DNA of 64,000 bases from Streptomyces halobius (GTDB lineage: Bacteria; Actinomycetota; Actinomycetes; Streptomycetales; Streptomycetaceae): positions 7,812,001 to 7,876,000 of the forward strand of contig NZ_CP086322.1 in the NCBI RefSeq assembly GCF_023277745.1, read 5' to 3'. The notes beneath the pieces are model-generated. The model was not told the origin of the DNA and did no database searches. It saw nothing but the letters and a program-made list of their open reading frames with translations. This document shows positions 20,116-29,725 of the stretch, piece after piece (position 1 is the first letter of the stretch; each line of letters begins with the position of its first letter). The position numbers were made by a program, and so were the translations under genes.

Positions 20116-20994
20116 CTACTCCATCGCCGCCTCGAAGAGCACATGCATCGCGCGGCGCAGCTCGGCCACGTCCCGCACCGGCTGCGGGAAGTCGAACCGC
20201 GCGTCGAAGGACCGCTGCTCGGCGTCGGTGAAGCGGACCCGCAGTCCGAAGCGGTCCAGGCTCACCGGCACCGCCCGGCCGCGCGCTCCGCAGACCGGCG
20301 CACGGTCGCCCAGCAGCGTGCACAGCCCGCGCACCTGGTCGTCGTGCGCCGCGTGCAGATGCTGCAGCAGCTCCGCTTCGTGGGCCACCAGTGGATCGGG
20401 CTCCGCGGCGGCGAACTCGTCCGGCTCCACGGAATCGGCGCCCCAGAGGTCGTCCACCGCGCCCTCGCCGACCTCCAGGCGCAGCATCATCCAGGCGGCC
20501 CGCCCGTACTGCCCCGGCGCCGGTTCCGGATGCAGTGCCTCCCCGATGCCGAGCAGCTCGCCGACGGGATGCCGCTCCGCGAGCAGCATCGCGGCCTCGG
20601 CGCGCTGCTCATTGCGCACCGGGGTCAGCCAGCCGGCCACCCAGGCCCGTCCGCGGATCCGATGGGGCACCGAAACCGGCGCCACATCCGTGATCTCCAT
20701 CACGGCGGCGAGGTCGTCGTCCTGGGCGTGTGCGGCGGCCCGCGCCGCCGCCGAGGCCCCAGGGACCAGCAATAGCACGTCTCCCTCGGGTGTCACCGTC
20801 CGGCAGACGGGCGCCGAGAGGCCGGTCTCGTCGAGGTCCTCGACGCCGGGGATGCTCAGGGACGCCATACCATGGGACTCGACGAGGGTGCGTACGCGCT
20901 CAGCGGCCGTGGGCTGCTGGGCGTTTTCCACGGGACGCGGCTGACCCGCCTCGGTGCTCTGGGTACTGGGCAGGGGGATCCCAGGTCGAAACAT
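20116..20994 (-). CDS. DUF2470 (HugZ-like C-terminal domain) protein
   Basis: The 292-residue protein has an N-terminal part resembling a degenerate FMN-binding split-barrel (TLVESHGMASLSIPG, then GDVLLLVPGAS and MEITDVAPVSVPHRIRGRAW) and a C-terminal DUF2470 domain from about 205 (DDQVRGLCTLLGDRAP, VPVSLDRFGLRVRF, FDFPQPVRDVAELRRAMHVL). In other bacteria this domain is joined to haem-utilisation or haem-degrading proteins such as HugZ. The ATG at 20994 has GAGGAG upstream. A strong iron box lies 16-34 bases before the start, so iron-dependent repression is likely. A haem or iron role is inferred. Confidence 0.8.
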   Translation of the reverse strand: MFRPGIPLPSTQSTEAGQPRPVENAQQPTAAERVRTLVESHGMASLSIPGVEDLDETGLSAPVCRTVTPEGDVLLLVPGASAAARAAAHAQDDDLAAVMEITDVAPVSVPHRIRGRAWVAGWLTPVRNEQRAEAAMLLAERHPVGELLGIGEALHPEPAPGQYGRAAWMMLRLEVGEGAVDDLWGADSVEPDEFAAAEPDPLVAHEAELLQHLHAAHDDQVRGLCTLLGDRAPVCGARGRAVPVSLDRFGLRVRFTDAEQRSFDARFDFPQPVRDVAELRRAMHVLFEAAME

Positions 20995-21009
20995 GCGTTC
21001 TCCTCGCGC

Positions 21010-21028
21010 TAAGGTAAGCCTCACCTAA
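21010..21028. promoter_or_regulatory. Iron box (DmdR/IdeR-type operator)
   Basis: TAAGGTAAGCCTCACCTAA matches the Streptomyces desferrioxamine-operon iron box TTAGGTTAGGCTCACCTAA at 16 of 19 positions and keeps the palindrome. It lies between the divergent DUF2470 gene (start 16 bases away) and rpsD (start 22 bases away). It should bind the iron-loaded DmdR1 repressor. Which of the two genes it controls is not decided by the sequence, but the first is favoured by position and function. Confidence 0.75.
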
Positions 21029-21050
21029 CTTACATGGAGGAACGTTCCAC

Positions 21051-21662
21051 GTGAACCAGTCGCGTCCCAAGGTCAAGAAGTCGCGCGCGCTCGGCATCGC
21101 GCTGACCCCCAAGGCCGTCAAGTACTTCGAGGCCCGTCCCTACCCGCCCGGCGAGCACGGCCGTGGCCGCAAGCAGAACAGTGACTACAAGGTCCGTCTG
21201 CTGGAGAAGCAGCGTCTGCGCGCGCAGTACGACATCAGCGAGCGCCAGATGGCGCGTGCCTACGACCGCGCTCGGAAGGTCGAAGGCAAGACGGGCGAAG
21301 CCCTGATCGTCGAGCTTGAGCGCCGTCTGGACGCGCTCGTCCTGCGTGCGGGTATCGCCCGCACCATCTACCAGGCCCGCCAGATGGTCGTCCACGGCCA
21401 CATCGCGGTCAACGACCGCAAGGTCGACAAGCCGTCCTTCCGCGTCCGCCCCGGCGACGTCGTGATGGTCCGCGAGCGCAGCCGCGAGAAGCACCCCTTC
21501 CAGGTCGCGCGCGAGGGTGGCTACGCCCCCGACGGCGAGACCCCCCGCTACCTGGAGGTCAACCTGCAGGCTCTGGCGTTCCGCCTCGACCGGGACCCGA
21601 ACCGCAAGGAGATCCCGGTGATCTGCGACGAGCAGCTCGTCGTCGAGTACTACGCCCGCTGA
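21051..21662 (+). CDS. rpsD: 30S ribosomal protein S4
   Basis: S4 is a primary 16S rRNA binding protein that nucleates the 30S body. The 203-residue protein contains [37 protein letters not shown] and the S4 RNA-binding domain [20 protein letters not shown] with [18 protein letters not shown]. The N-terminal zinc-binding cysteines of some S4 proteins are absent, so this is the zinc-independent form. The GTG at 21051 has GGAGG at 21036-21040. It stands alone, away from the main ribosomal operons, as is usual in Streptomyces. Confidence 0.96.
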   Translation: MNQSRPKVKKSRALGIALTPKAVKYFEARPYPPGEHGRGRKQNSDYKVRLLEKQRLRAQYDISERQMARAYDRARKVEGKTGEALIVELERRLDALVLRAGIARTIYQARQMVVHGHIAVNDRKVDKPSFRVRPGDVVMVRERSREKHPFQVAREGGYAPDGETPRYLEVNLQALAFRLDRDPNRKEIPVICDEQLVVEYYAR

Positions 21663-21699
21663 GCACCACAGCAGGCGCAGTACACGCTCAGCCCGCCGT

Positions 21700-21759
21700 C
21701 TCCCCTCCGCCCGCGGACGGGGAGCCGGCGGGTTCGTTCGTGCCGAGCCGGCACGAACG
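21700..21759 (+). terminator. Two consecutive hairpins after rpsD
   Basis: CTCCCCTCCG at 21700-21709 pairs with CGGACGGGGAG at 21714-21724 with one bulge. GTTCGTGCCG at 21736-21745 pairs perfectly with CGGCACGAAC at 21749-21758 over a three-base loop. Together they are a likely terminator for rpsD. Confidence 0.65.
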
Positions 21760-21859
21760 GTGCGTTCGCCGGCCCCACCGCTCACCGTGGTGTCCTCGCG
21801 CACACGCCGGACGTCCTCGCACAGCCGCCCCCCGCTCGCCGGCTCGCCCTGGAAGGCCG

Positions 21860-22640
21860 CCGTCAGCACCAGCTCGACTGCCCCATCAGCACACTGCTGT
21901 TGAGCGCGCCGATCCCCTCGTAGCGGGATGGGGGTCCCCTGTTCGAGCGGAGCCGAGAAGCTCGGGGGAGCGCCCCGGCCGGGGTCTCCTCCCGGACCAG
22001 CAGCGACTGGACGACCAACTCGGCGACGACATCGGCGAGTTCGGCGGCCCGCAGCTCCGGTCCCGAGCAGGCGTATTCGGCCGCCTCCGGGTCGAACTGT
22101 CCGGCGAGGACCGCCGGCCGCGCCCACAGCAGCCGCTCCTGGGGCGTGCACAGCTCATCGGGCGCAGCGGCGGACTCCGCCCACCCGGGAGCTCCAGCGG
22201 CCGCCGGCCCGCGGCCGGCACTCGCAGCCCCGGCACCCGGCGCAGCAGCTCCGCGATCAGCTCGGCGCACGCGTCCACCAGATGCTCGTAGCCGTCCACG
22301 ACGAGCAGGAGTTCGCGTGCGGCGAGATGCTCGCGCCGTTGTGGAGCGGGGCGGCCGGACGGTCTGATCGGTCAGTGCCAGCGCCTCGACGAAGGCGTGC
22401 TCCAGGACCTCGGGGTCGCGCAGCGCGGACGGTTCGACCAACCACACCCCATCGGAGAAGCGATCCTGCAAGATCGTGGCGCCGCGCAGCGCGAGCCGGG
22501 ACTTGCCGACGCCGCCGAGTCCGGTGAGCATCACCAGCCGGTCGGCCGCCAGCTGTCGTGCCGGCGCGGCCAGTTCGTCGTCGCGGCCGATGAACCGGTT
22601 GAGCTCCGCGGGCAGATTCCCCGTGCCCGCGGCCGCGCGG
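21860..22640 (-). pseudogene. Remnant of a LuxR-family ATPase regulator (NB-ARC type)
   Basis: Read on the minus strand, parts of one protein appear in two frames. Near 22618 starts NLPAELNRFIGRDDEL, followed by the P-loop MLTGLGGVGKSRLAL and DGVWLVEPSALRDPEVLEHA; after a frameshift near 22350 comes ELLLVVDGYEHLVDACAELI (Walker B region, GLRVPAAGRRPLELP); back in the first frame comes DELCTPQERLLWARPAVLAG with EAAEYACSG. About 100 residues between the second and third parts are missing. The tetratricopeptide and HTH regions expected at the C-terminus are absent, and the 3' end dissolves into a palindromic repeat. It is not functional as a regulator. Confidence 0.7.
21925..21975. repeat. Palindromic repeat inside the regulator remnant
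   Basis: GGGATGGGGGTCCCCTGTTC, then GAGCGGAGCCGAGAAG and CTCGGGGGAGCGCCCC. It is a member of the GGGGGTCCCC family. It sits at the decayed 3' end of the pseudogene and may have taken part in its truncation. Confidence 0.6.
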
Positions 22641-22879
22641 AAGAGAAGAGGGGCGGGGCGGCGGATCGGGGCGCGTCATGCGTCGCATGGGGCACGGAAA
22701 GTACTCGGCGGTGTGCGGACCGTACAATCACCGCGGCGCCGTCCGCCCGCCTCCTCGCGCGGGGCCGGGGAACGGGGTACGGACGGACAGTCACGGCGCG
22801 ATAAGGTCAAGGGTGCCGTTCGAGCGGGACAGTCGAGCGGGCCGAGACCAGCCCCAACCAGTCGGAGAGTGGTGCCAGC

Positions 22880-23314
22880 GTGTCCGGTGGAGAGGTGGCC
22901 GGGATCCTCGTGGCCGTCTTCTGGGCGATCCTCGTGTCGTTCCTCGCCCTCGTACTGGTGAGGCTCGCGCAGACGCTCAAGGCGACCACCAAGATGGTGG
23001 CCGAGGTGTCCGACCAGGCCGTTCCGCTCCTCGCCGACGCGTCCGCCACCGTCCGCTCCGCGCACACCCAGCTGGCCCGCGTCGACGCCATCGCAGCCGA
23101 CGTCCAGGAGGTCACCGCCAACGCCTCCGCGCTCTCCTCGACCGTCTCCTCCGCGTTCGGCGGACCGCTGGTCAAGGTCGCGGCCTTCGGCTACGGCGTG
23201 CGCCGCGCGATCGGCAAGAAGGGCGCACCCGAGCCGAAGCGCACCGTCGTCGTCGGCCGAACCCTGCCCGGCGCTCGCCGCGGCGGGCGCCGCAACCGTC
23301 GCTCCAAGGACTGA
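22880..23314 (+). CDS. DUF948 membrane-anchored protein
   Basis: The 144-residue protein has an N-terminal membrane segment (GILVAVFWAILVSFLALVLV, about residues 7-26), then a long amphipathic helix typical of DUF948 (LAQTLKATTKMVAEVSDQAVP to ALSSTVSS), and a basic C-terminal tail (GARRGGRRNRRSKD). Function is unknown; related proteins are chemotaxis-receptor-like membrane coiled coils in Firmicutes. The GTG at 22880 follows GAGAGTGG at some distance. It leads a group with the next gene and alaS, a conserved Streptomyces arrangement. Confidence 0.82.
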   Translation: MSGGEVAGILVAVFWAILVSFLALVLVRLAQTLKATTKMVAEVSDQAVPLLADASATVRSAHTQLARVDAIAADVQEVTANASALSSTVSSAFGGPLVKVAAFGYGVRRAIGKKGAPEPKRTVVVGRTLPGARRGGRRNRRSKD

Positions 23315-23322
23315 TCACAGCG

Positions 23323-23742
23323 ATGTTCCGCCGCGCATTCTGGTTCACCACCGGCGCCGCCGCCGGGGTGTGGGCCACCAACAAGGTCCACCGCAAGCTG
23401 CGCAAGCTGCAGCCCGACAGCCTCGCCGCGCAGGCCGCGGACAAGGCCGTCGAGGCCGGACACCGGCTGCGTCAATTTGCATTGGACGTACGCACGGGAA
23501 TGGCGGACCGTGAAGAGCAGCTGCACGACGCCCTCGGCCTCGGCGATGGGGGTCCCCCCGCGCGCGCGGAGTCGAGCGTGGGGGAGGGCGAGGTGCCCGA
23601 GCTGCCCGCGCCGCGGACCCCCACGGCGCTCGAAACACCACCGAGAACCACGAGAACTCCCGGACCGACCGGGCTGACCGGACCGACCGGGCTGACCGGA
23701 CCGACCGGGCTGACCGGACCGACTGGAAATGAGGACCACTGA
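23323..23742 (+). CDS. Small DUF6167-type protein with a collagen-like tail
   Basis: The 139-residue protein starts [21 protein letters not shown], a hydrophobic N-terminal segment, followed by a basic helical part ([20 protein letters not shown]). Two oddities follow: residues about 75-88 are encoded by a palindromic repeat (23545-23587), and the C-terminus is a run of GLTGPT repeats ([20 protein letters not shown]) resembling collagen-like sequence. Function is unknown. The ATG at 23323 follows the DUF948 gene after eight bases, and the stop overlaps the alaS start by one base. Confidence 0.8.
   Translation: MFRRAFWFTTGAAAGVWATNKVHRKLRKLQPDSLAAQAADKAVEAGHRLRQFALDVRTGMADREEQLHDALGLGDGGPPARAESSVGEGEVPELPAPRTPTALETPPRTTRTPGPTGLTGPTGLTGPTGLTGPTGNEDH
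23545..23587. repeat. Palindromic repeat inside a coding sequence
   Basis: GATGGGGGTCCCCCC, a GC-rich spacer with GCGGAGTCGAGC, then GTGGGGGAGG. It is in frame within the DUF6167-type gene and encodes [13 protein letters not shown]. The insertion keeps the reading frame. Confidence 0.65.
23669..23726 (+). repeat. 18-bp tandem repeat coding for GLTGPT
   Basis: The unit GGACCGACCGGGCTGACC is repeated three times and begins a fourth time, almost without change. It encodes the collagen-like tail of the preceding small protein. Such a run is prone to length change by slippage. Confidence 0.8.
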
Positions 23743-26411
23743 TGGAGTCGGCTGAAATCCGCCGCCGCTGGCTGCGCTTCTTCGAGGAGCGTGGGCACAC
23801 CGTCGTGCCGTCGGCGTCGCTCATCGCGGACGACCCGACGCTGCTGCTCGTCAACGCGGGCATGGTCCCCTTCAAGCCGTACTTCCTCGGTGAGGTCAAG
23901 CCGCCCGCCGCGCGCGCCACCAGCGTCCAGAAGTGCGTCCGTACCCCGGATATCGAAGAGGTCGGCAAGACCACCCGGCACGGCACGTTCTTCCAGATGT
24001 GCGGCAACTTCTCCTTCGGCGACTACTTCAAGGAAGGTGCCATCACCTACGCCTGGGAGCTGCTGACCGCGCCCCAGGCCGACGGCGGCTACGGCCTGGA
24101 CCCGGAGAAGCTCTGGATCACCGTCTATCTCGACGACGACGAGGCCGAGCGGATCTGGCACGAGGTCGTCGGGGTGCCCAAGGAGCGCATCCAGCGCCTG
24201 GGCAAGAAGGAGAACTACTGGTCCATGGGCGTCCCGGGCCCCTGCGGCCCGTGCTCCGAGATCAACTACGACCGTGGCCCGGCCTTCGGCGTCGAGGGCG
24301 GCCCCGCCGTCAACGACGAGCGGTACGTGGAGATCTGGAACCTGGTCTTCATGCAGTACGAGCGCGGCGCGGGCACCGGCAAGGAGGACTTCGAGATCCT
24401 CGGCGAGCTGCCCAGCAAGAACATCGACACCGGCCTCGGTCTCGAGCGCCTGGCGATGATCCTGCAGGACGTCCCGAACATGTACGAGACGGACACCCTG
24501 CGCGTGGTCATCGACAAGGCCACCGAGCTGTCCGGCGTCCGCTACGGCGCCTCGGACGCCACCGATGTCTCGCTGCGCGTCGTCGCCGACCACATCCGCA
24601 CCGCGACGATGCTCGTCGGCGACGGCGTCACCCCCGGCAACGAGGGCCGCGGCTATGTCCTGCGCCGCATCATGCGCCGCGCCATCCGCAATATGCGGCT
24701 GCTCGGCGCCACCGGCCTGGTCATCGGGGAGCTGCTGGACGTCGTCATCAAGACGATGGGCCAGCAGTACCCGGAGCTGCTGGAGGACCGCCGGCGCATC
24801 GAGACGGTCGCCCTCGCCGAGGAGGCCGCCTTCGTCAAGACGCTCAAGGCCGGCACCAACATCCTCGACGCCGCCGTCACGGACACCAAGGCCGCCGGCG
24901 GCACCGTCCTGGCCGGCGACAAGGCGTTCCTGCTCCACGACACCTGGGGCTTCCCCATCGACCTCACCCTCGAAATGGCCGCCGAGCAGGGCCTTTCGGT
25001 GGACGAGGACGGCTTCCGGCGGCTGATGAAGGAGCAGCGGGAGCGCGCCAAGGCCGACGCCCAGGCCAAGAAGAGCGGCCACGCCGACCTGTCCGCCTAC
25101 CGCGAGGTCGCCGACAAGTCCGGCGCCACGGAATTCACCGGTTACCGCGCCACGGAGGGCGAGTCCAGCGTCGTCGGCCTGCTGGTGGGCGGCGTCCCGG
25201 CCCCCGCCGCCCACGAGGGCGACGAGATCGAGCTGGTCCTGGACCGCACCCCCTTCTACGCCGAGGGCGGTGGCCAGCTCGCCGACACCGGCCGGATCAA
25301 GCTGGACTCCGGCGCCGTCGTCGAGGTCCGCGACGTGCAGCAGCCGGTGCCCGGCGTCACGGTGCACAAGGGCGTCGTCCAGGTCGGTGAGGTGGTGCTC
25401 GGCGCCGGCGCCCATGCCGCCATCGACGTCACCCGCCGCCGGGCCATCGCCCGCGCCCACAGCGCCACCCACCTCACACACCAGGCGCTGCGCGACGCCC
25501 TCGGCCCGACGGCCGCCCAGGCCGGTTCGGAGAACTCCCCGGGCCGCTTCCGCTTCGACTTCGGCTCGCCGACCGCGGTGCCCGGTACGGTCCTCACCGA
25601 CGTCGAGCAGAAGATCAACGAGGTGCTCGCCCGCGAGCTCGACGTACACGCCGAGGTCATGAGCATGGACCAGGCCAAGAAGCAGGGCGCCATCGCCGAG
25701 TTCGGCGAGAAGTACGGCGACCGGGTGCGCGTGGTCACCATCGGCGACTTCTCCAAGGAGCTGTGCGGCGGTACGCACGTCCACAACACCGCCCAGCTGG
25801 GCCTGGTGAAGCTGCTCGGCGAGTCCTCCATCGGCTCCGGCGTCCGCCGCGTCGAGGCCCTGGTCGGCGTCGACGCCTACCGATTCCTGGCCCGTGAGCA
25901 CACCGTCGTCTCGCAGCTCACCGAGCTGGTCAAGGGCCGCCCGGACGAGCTGCCCGAGAAGATCTCCGGGGTCCTGGCCAAGCTCAAGGACGCCGAGAAG
26001 GAGATCGAGAAGTACCGCGCCGAGAAGGTGCTGCAGGCCGCCGCCGGGCTGGCCGCGGAAGCCAAGGACGTGCGGGGCGTGGCCCTGGCCGCCGGCCAGG
26101 TCCCGGACGGCACCTCCGCCGACGATCTGCGCAAGCTGGTCCTCGACGTCCGCGGCCGGATCCAGGGCGGCCGCCCCGCCGTGGTGGCGCTCTTCTCCGT
26201 CGCCAACGGCCGCCCGGTGACCGTCATCGCCACCAACGAGGCCGCCCGCGAGCGCGGCATCAAGGCCGGCGAACTGGTCCGTACAGCCGCCAAGACGCTC
26301 GGCGGAGGCGGCGGCGGCAAGTCGGACGTCGCCCAGGGCGGCGGCCAGAAGGCCGATGCGGTGCCGGAGGCCATCGAGGCCGTCGAGCGGCTCGTCGCCG
26401 AGGTGGCCTGA
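23742..26411 (+). CDS. alaS: Alanine-tRNA ligase
   Basis: AlaS charges tRNA-Ala and edits mischarged products. The 889-residue protein has the class II core with [46 protein letters not shown] and [12 protein letters not shown], then the editing domain with zinc ligands in [12 protein letters not shown] and [11 protein letters not shown], and a C-terminal DHHA1-type domain ending with [16 protein letters not shown]. The ATG at 23742 overlaps the previous stop. yqgF follows after five bases. Confidence 0.97.
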   Translation: MESAEIRRRWLRFFEERGHTVVPSASLIADDPTLLLVNAGMVPFKPYFLGEVKPPAARATSVQKCVRTPDIEEVGKTTRHGTFFQMCGNFSFGDYFKEGAITYAWELLTAPQADGGYGLDPEKLWITVYLDDDEAERIWHEVVGVPKERIQRLGKKENYWSMGVPGPCGPCSEINYDRGPAFGVEGGPAVNDERYVEIWNLVFMQYERGAGTGKEDFEILGELPSKNIDTGLGLERLAMILQDVPNMYETDTLRVVIDKATELSGVRYGASDATDVSLRVVADHIRTATMLVGDGVTPGNEGRGYVLRRIMRRAIRNMRLLGATGLVIGELLDVVIKTMGQQYPELLEDRRRIETVALAEEAAFVKTLKAGTNILDAAVTDTKAAGGTVLAGDKAFLLHDTWGFPIDLTLEMAAEQGLSVDEDGFRRLMKEQRERAKADAQAKKSGHADLSAYREVADKSGATEFTGYRATEGESSVVGLLVGGVPAPAAHEGDEIELVLDRTPFYAEGGGQLADTGRIKLDSGAVVEVRDVQQPVPGVTVHKGVVQVGEVVLGAGAHAAIDVTRRRAIARAHSATHLTHQALRDALGPTAAQAGSENSPGRFRFDFGSPTAVPGTVLTDVEQKINEVLARELDVHAEVMSMDQAKKQGAIAEFGEKYGDRVRVVTIGDFSKELCGGTHVHNTAQLGLVKLLGESSIGSGVRRVEALVGVDAYRFLAREHTVVSQLTELVKGRPDELPEKISGVLAKLKDAEKEIEKYRAEKVLQAAAGLAAEAKDVRGVALAAGQVPDGTSADDLRKLVLDVRGRIQGGRPAVVALFSVANGRPVTVIATNEAARERGIKAGELVRTAAKTLGGGGGGKSDVAQGGGQKADAVPEAIEAVERLVAEVA

Positions 26412-26416
26412 AGCGC

Positions 26417-26890
26417 GTGAGTGCCATCCGACGCGGCAGAAGGATCGCCGTCGATGTCGGGGACGCCCGGATCGGGGTCGCCTCGTGCGACCCCGACGGG
26501 GTCCTCGCCACCCCCGTCGAGACCGTGCCGGGACGTGATGTCCCGGCGGCGCACCGCCGGTTGAAGGCGATCGTCGACGAGTACGAGCCGCTCGAAGTCG
26601 TGGTCGGTCTGCCGCGCTCCCTCAGTGGGGGGGAGGGGCCGGCGGCGGCCAAGGTCCGGGCGTTCGCCCAGGAGATGGCCAGGAACATCGCACCCGTCGG
26701 GGTCCGCCTCGTCGACGAGCGGATGTCGACGGTCACCGCGACCCAGGGGCTGCGGGCCTCCGGAGTCGGGAGCAAGAAGGGCCGCTCGGTGGTCGACCAG
26801 GCGGCCGCGGTCGTCATTCTGCAGAGCGCGCTGGAAACCGAAAGGGTCTCCGGGCAGCCGCCGGGCGAGAGCGTCGAAGTGGTCATCTGA
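26417..26890 (+). CDS. ruvX: Holliday junction resolvase-like protein YqgF (RuvX)
   Basis: YqgF proteins have an RNase H-like fold and are linked to 16S rRNA 5'-end maturation as well as to proposed junction cleavage. The 157-residue protein shows RIAVDVGDARIGVASCDPDG with the first catalytic aspartate, VVGLPRSLSGG, VRLVDERMSTVTA and a final VDQAAAVVILQSAL with the last aspartate. The GTG at 26417 follows alaS closely. The alaS-yqgF-mltG-aroE order is conserved in actinobacteria. Confidence 0.92.
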   Translation: MSAIRRGRRIAVDVGDARIGVASCDPDGVLATPVETVPGRDVPAAHRRLKAIVDEYEPLEVVVGLPRSLSGGEGPAAAKVRAFAQEMARNIAPVGVRLVDERMSTVTATQGLRASGVGSKKGRSVVDQAAAVVILQSALETERVSGQPPGESVEVVI

Positions 26891-27018
26891 TCGCGGTACG
26901 GTAACGTTCCGCGCGATGTGGCGGCGGTTCGAACAGCTGCACGTGCAAGCAGAGGCGGATCGGTTCAGCAGAAGCGCTGCCCGTCCGGAGCGCTCCGCCT
27001 CTCGGCTCTAGGGGATCG

Positions 27019-28659
27019 ATGACCGAGTATGGCCGGGGCTACGGCTCCGAACCGTGGCATCCCGAGGACCCGCTCTACGGAGACCAGGGTTCCTACGGAG
27101 GCCAGGCGCAGCAGGCCCAGTGGGGCGGAGCCCAGTCCGCCCCGTATCCCCAGCAGCACTACGGCGGGGGCTGGGACGGCTCGCAGGGCGGGCAACCGCC
27201 GCACGACCCGTACGACCCCTATGGCCCGCAGGCCGATCCGTACAGCGGTGCGGGCACCGACTACTACGGCGCTCAGGACGCTTACGCGCCCCACCCCCAG
27301 CGGGTGCAGCAGCAGGCACCACTGCACCCGCAGCAGCATCAGGTGCCGCACCAGCGGTACCCGTCGCAGCAGTACGAGCAGTACGAGACCCCCGTCGAGC
27401 CGCAGTTCGACGACACCGCCGGCGATGACTGGCAGGACGGGCCGCAGCCGCGCGAACGGGAGCCGGAGCACCCGTTCTTCGCGGACGATGATGAGGACGA
27501 CGGCCGTTCCGAGCCCGGATCGCGTGAGCGCCGGTCCGGCCGCGAGCGCCGCGGCAAGAAGAACAAACGACGCAGCGGCCGGGCGTGCCTGGTCATCACC
27601 TTGGTGTTCGCCGGGGCCGTCGGGACCGTCGGTTACTTCGGCTATGACTTCTTCATGAGTCACTTCGGACCGGCGCCTGATTACGAGGGGCAGGGGTCCG
27701 GTGACGTGCAGGTCGAGATTCCACCGGGCTCAACGATTCTGCAGATGGGCTTGATCCTCAAGAAGGAAGGCGTGGTCAAGAGCGCCGACGCCTTCACCGA
27801 GGCGGCCGTCGACAGCAAGAAGGACAAAGTCCTGCAGCCGGGGACCTATTCGCTGCGCAAGAGGATGTCGGCAGCCGCGGCCGTCGAGCTCATGGTGGAT
27901 CCCAAGAGCCGTAACGGCCTGACGGTCCGCGAGGGTCTCCGCGCCGCCGCGGTCTATGAGCTCATCGACAAGAAGCTCAAGCTCAAGGCGGGCACCACCA
28001 AGGGAGTAGCCAAGAGCCAGGCCAAGAATCTCGGACTGCCGTCCTGGGCCAATGACTCCCCGAAGATCAAGGACCCGTTGGAGGGCTTCCTCTATCCCTC
28101 GACATACAGCGTCGGCGACGACGCGAAGCCCGCAGACGTCCTCAAGATGATGGTGGGCCGGGCCACCCAGGAGTACGGGAAGTACGACCTGGAGGCGAAC
28201 GCCCGGAAGCTCCACCTGAAGTCTCCGCTGCAGCTCATCACCGTCGCCAGCCTCACCCAGGCCGAAGGGATGACGCACGACGACTTCCGGAAGATGGCCG
28301 CGGTCGTCTACAACCGGCTCGCCCCGGGCAATACCGACACGAACCAGAAGCTCGAATTCGACTCGGCGTTCAACTACCTGAAGAACCAGAGCAAGATCGA
28401 TATCAGCGCGGACGAGATCCGGTCGTACGACGACCCCTACAACACGTACTTTTACCGGGGCCTGCCGCCCGGCCCGATCGGAAACCCGGGAGCCGACGCG
28501 CTGCGGGCGACCATCAACCCGGACACCACCAAGAAGTGGCTCTACTTCATCTCGATAGACCAGAAGAAGACCGACTTCACCACGAATTTCGCCGATCACC
28601 AGAAGCTCGTCCGGGAATTCAACAAGCGGCGGCAAGAGCAGCGGCAGAACGGAAACTGA
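27019..28659 (+). CDS. mltG: Endolytic murein transglycosylase MltG
   Basis: MltG cleaves nascent peptidoglycan strands at the membrane and sets their length. The 546-residue protein has a cytoplasmic N-terminus of about 190 residues rich in Gln, Pro, Gly and Tyr, a basic stretch (RRSGRERRGKKNKRRSGR), one membrane segment (LVITLVFAGAVGTVGYFGY), a LysM-like subdomain and the YceG catalytic domain with LTQAEGMTHDDFRKMAAVVYNR, where the glutamate is catalytic, and RGLPPGPIGNPG. The ATG is at 27019. The long low-complexity N-terminus is typical of Streptomyces. Confidence 0.94.
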   Translation: MTEYGRGYGSEPWHPEDPLYGDQGSYGGQAQQAQWGGAQSAPYPQQHYGGGWDGSQGGQPPHDPYDPYGPQADPYSGAGTDYYGAQDAYAPHPQRVQQQAPLHPQQHQVPHQRYPSQQYEQYETPVEPQFDDTAGDDWQDGPQPREREPEHPFFADDDEDDGRSEPGSRERRSGRERRGKKNKRRSGRACLVITLVFAGAVGTVGYFGYDFFMSHFGPAPDYEGQGSGDVQVEIPPGSTILQMGLILKKEGVVKSADAFTEAAVDSKKDKVLQPGTYSLRKRMSAAAAVELMVDPKSRNGLTVREGLRAAAVYELIDKKLKLKAGTTKGVAKSQAKNLGLPSWANDSPKIKDPLEGFLYPSTYSVGDDAKPADVLKMMVGRATQEYGKYDLEANARKLHLKSPLQLITVASLTQAEGMTHDDFRKMAAVVYNRLAPGNTDTNQKLEFDSAFNYLKNQSKIDISADEIRSYDDPYNTYFYRGLPPGPIGNPGADALRATINPDTTKKWLYFISIDQKKTDFTTNFADHQKLVREFNKRRQEQRQNGN

Positions 28660-28669
28660 GGACAGGTCC

Positions 28670-29515
28670 GTGTCGGACAACAAGGCTGTAGGTGGCAAAA
28701 AGCGGGCGGCGGTCCTCGGATCACCCATCGCACACTCCCTCTCGCCGGTGCTGCACCGCGCTGCGTACGAGGCTCTGGGCCTGAATGAATGGACGTACGA
28801 CCGGTTCGACGTCGACGAGGCGGCGCTGCCGGGGTTCCTGGAGAAGCTCGGTCCGGAATGGCGGGGCCTCTCGCTGACGATGCCGCTGAAGCGGGCGGTG
28901 ATTCCGCTGCTCGACGAGATCAGCGACAGTGCGGCCTCAGTAGAGGCGGTCAACACCGTCCTCTTCGAGGAGAATGGCCGCCGCGTCGGCGACAACACCG
29001 ACATCCCGGGCATGCTCGCCGCGCTCCGTGAGCGCGGCGTGGGACAGGTCGAACGGGCATCGATCCTGGGGGCCGGCGCCACCGCCTCCTCGGCGCTCGC
29101 CGCGCTGCCCCGTATCTGCACCGGTGAGGTGATCGCGTACGTCCGCAGCGCGGCGCGCGCGGACGAGATGAGCGGCTGGGGGGAGCGGCTCGGCGTCACG
29201 GTCCGCACCGCACCCTGGGAGGACGCCGCCGAGGCGCTGCGGGCACCGCTGGTCATCGCCACCACACCGGCCGGCACCACGGACGCGCTCGCCGCCGCCG
29301 TCCCCGAGCACCCCGGCACGCTCTTCGACGTCCTGTACGAGCCCTGGCCGACGACGCTGGCCACGGCCTGGGCAGCGCACGGCGGCGCGGTGGTCGGCGG
29401 CCTCGACCTGCTGGTGCACCAGGCGGTTCTTCAGGTCGAGCAGATGACCGGCCGGGCGCCGGCGCCGCTGGGCGCTATGCGCAAGGCCGGGGAGGCGGCT
29501 CTGGCTGCGCGCTGA
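28670..29515 (+). CDS. aroE: Shikimate dehydrogenase
   Basis: AroE reduces 3-dehydroshikimate to shikimate with NADPH. The 281-residue protein has AVLGSPIAHSLSPVLHRAAY at the substrate site, LTMPLKRAVI with the catalytic lysine, NTDIPGML with the catalytic aspartate, the nucleotide-binding ILGAGATASSAL and the end LLVHQAVLQVEQMTG. The GTG at 28670 follows mltG by ten bases. aroC, aroK, aroB and aroQ follow, so five shikimate-pathway steps are grouped here. Confidence 0.93.
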   Translation: MSDNKAVGGKKRAAVLGSPIAHSLSPVLHRAAYEALGLNEWTYDRFDVDEAALPGFLEKLGPEWRGLSLTMPLKRAVIPLLDEISDSAASVEAVNTVLFEENGRRVGDNTDIPGMLAALRERGVGQVERASILGAGATASSALAALPRICTGEVIAYVRSAARADEMSGWGERLGVTVRTAPWEDAAEALRAPLVIATTPAGTTDALAAAVPEHPGTLFDVLYEPWPTTLATAWAAHGGAVVGGLDLLVHQAVLQVEQMTGRAPAPLGAMRKAGEAALAAR

Positions 29516-29725
29516 TCGCGCTGAGGACCGGCCGACAGCGGCGAGGCGACCCCGACGCGCCAGCTGCCCGCTGATCGGCTCCGGGCCGCCCCCGCTGCCC
29601 GTTTCCGTCGCCACCCACCCCGCGCGCCAGGCGTCCGTACCCTGGACCTGGGACCCGTACCGGTGGCTGCTCGTGGGAGGATCAGGACGAGCATTTCGCA
29701 TGGCCATGGCTACTGAGGAGCACCG

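Noticed and set aside
21700..22880. Insertion sequence remnant between rpsD and alaS
   Set aside because: No transposase fragment, terminal inverted repeats or target duplication; the content is better explained by the broken LuxR-type regulator.
22678..23742. Long rightward frame spanning the DUF948 gene
   Set aside because: Only its last part, from the ATG at 23323, is real; the first part is an Arg-rich shadow of the DUF948 frame.
26920..26960. Possible tRNA (GGTTCGAAC near 26925)
   Set aside because: The T-loop-like GGTTCGAAC has no matching acceptor stem, anticodon arm or D arm around it.
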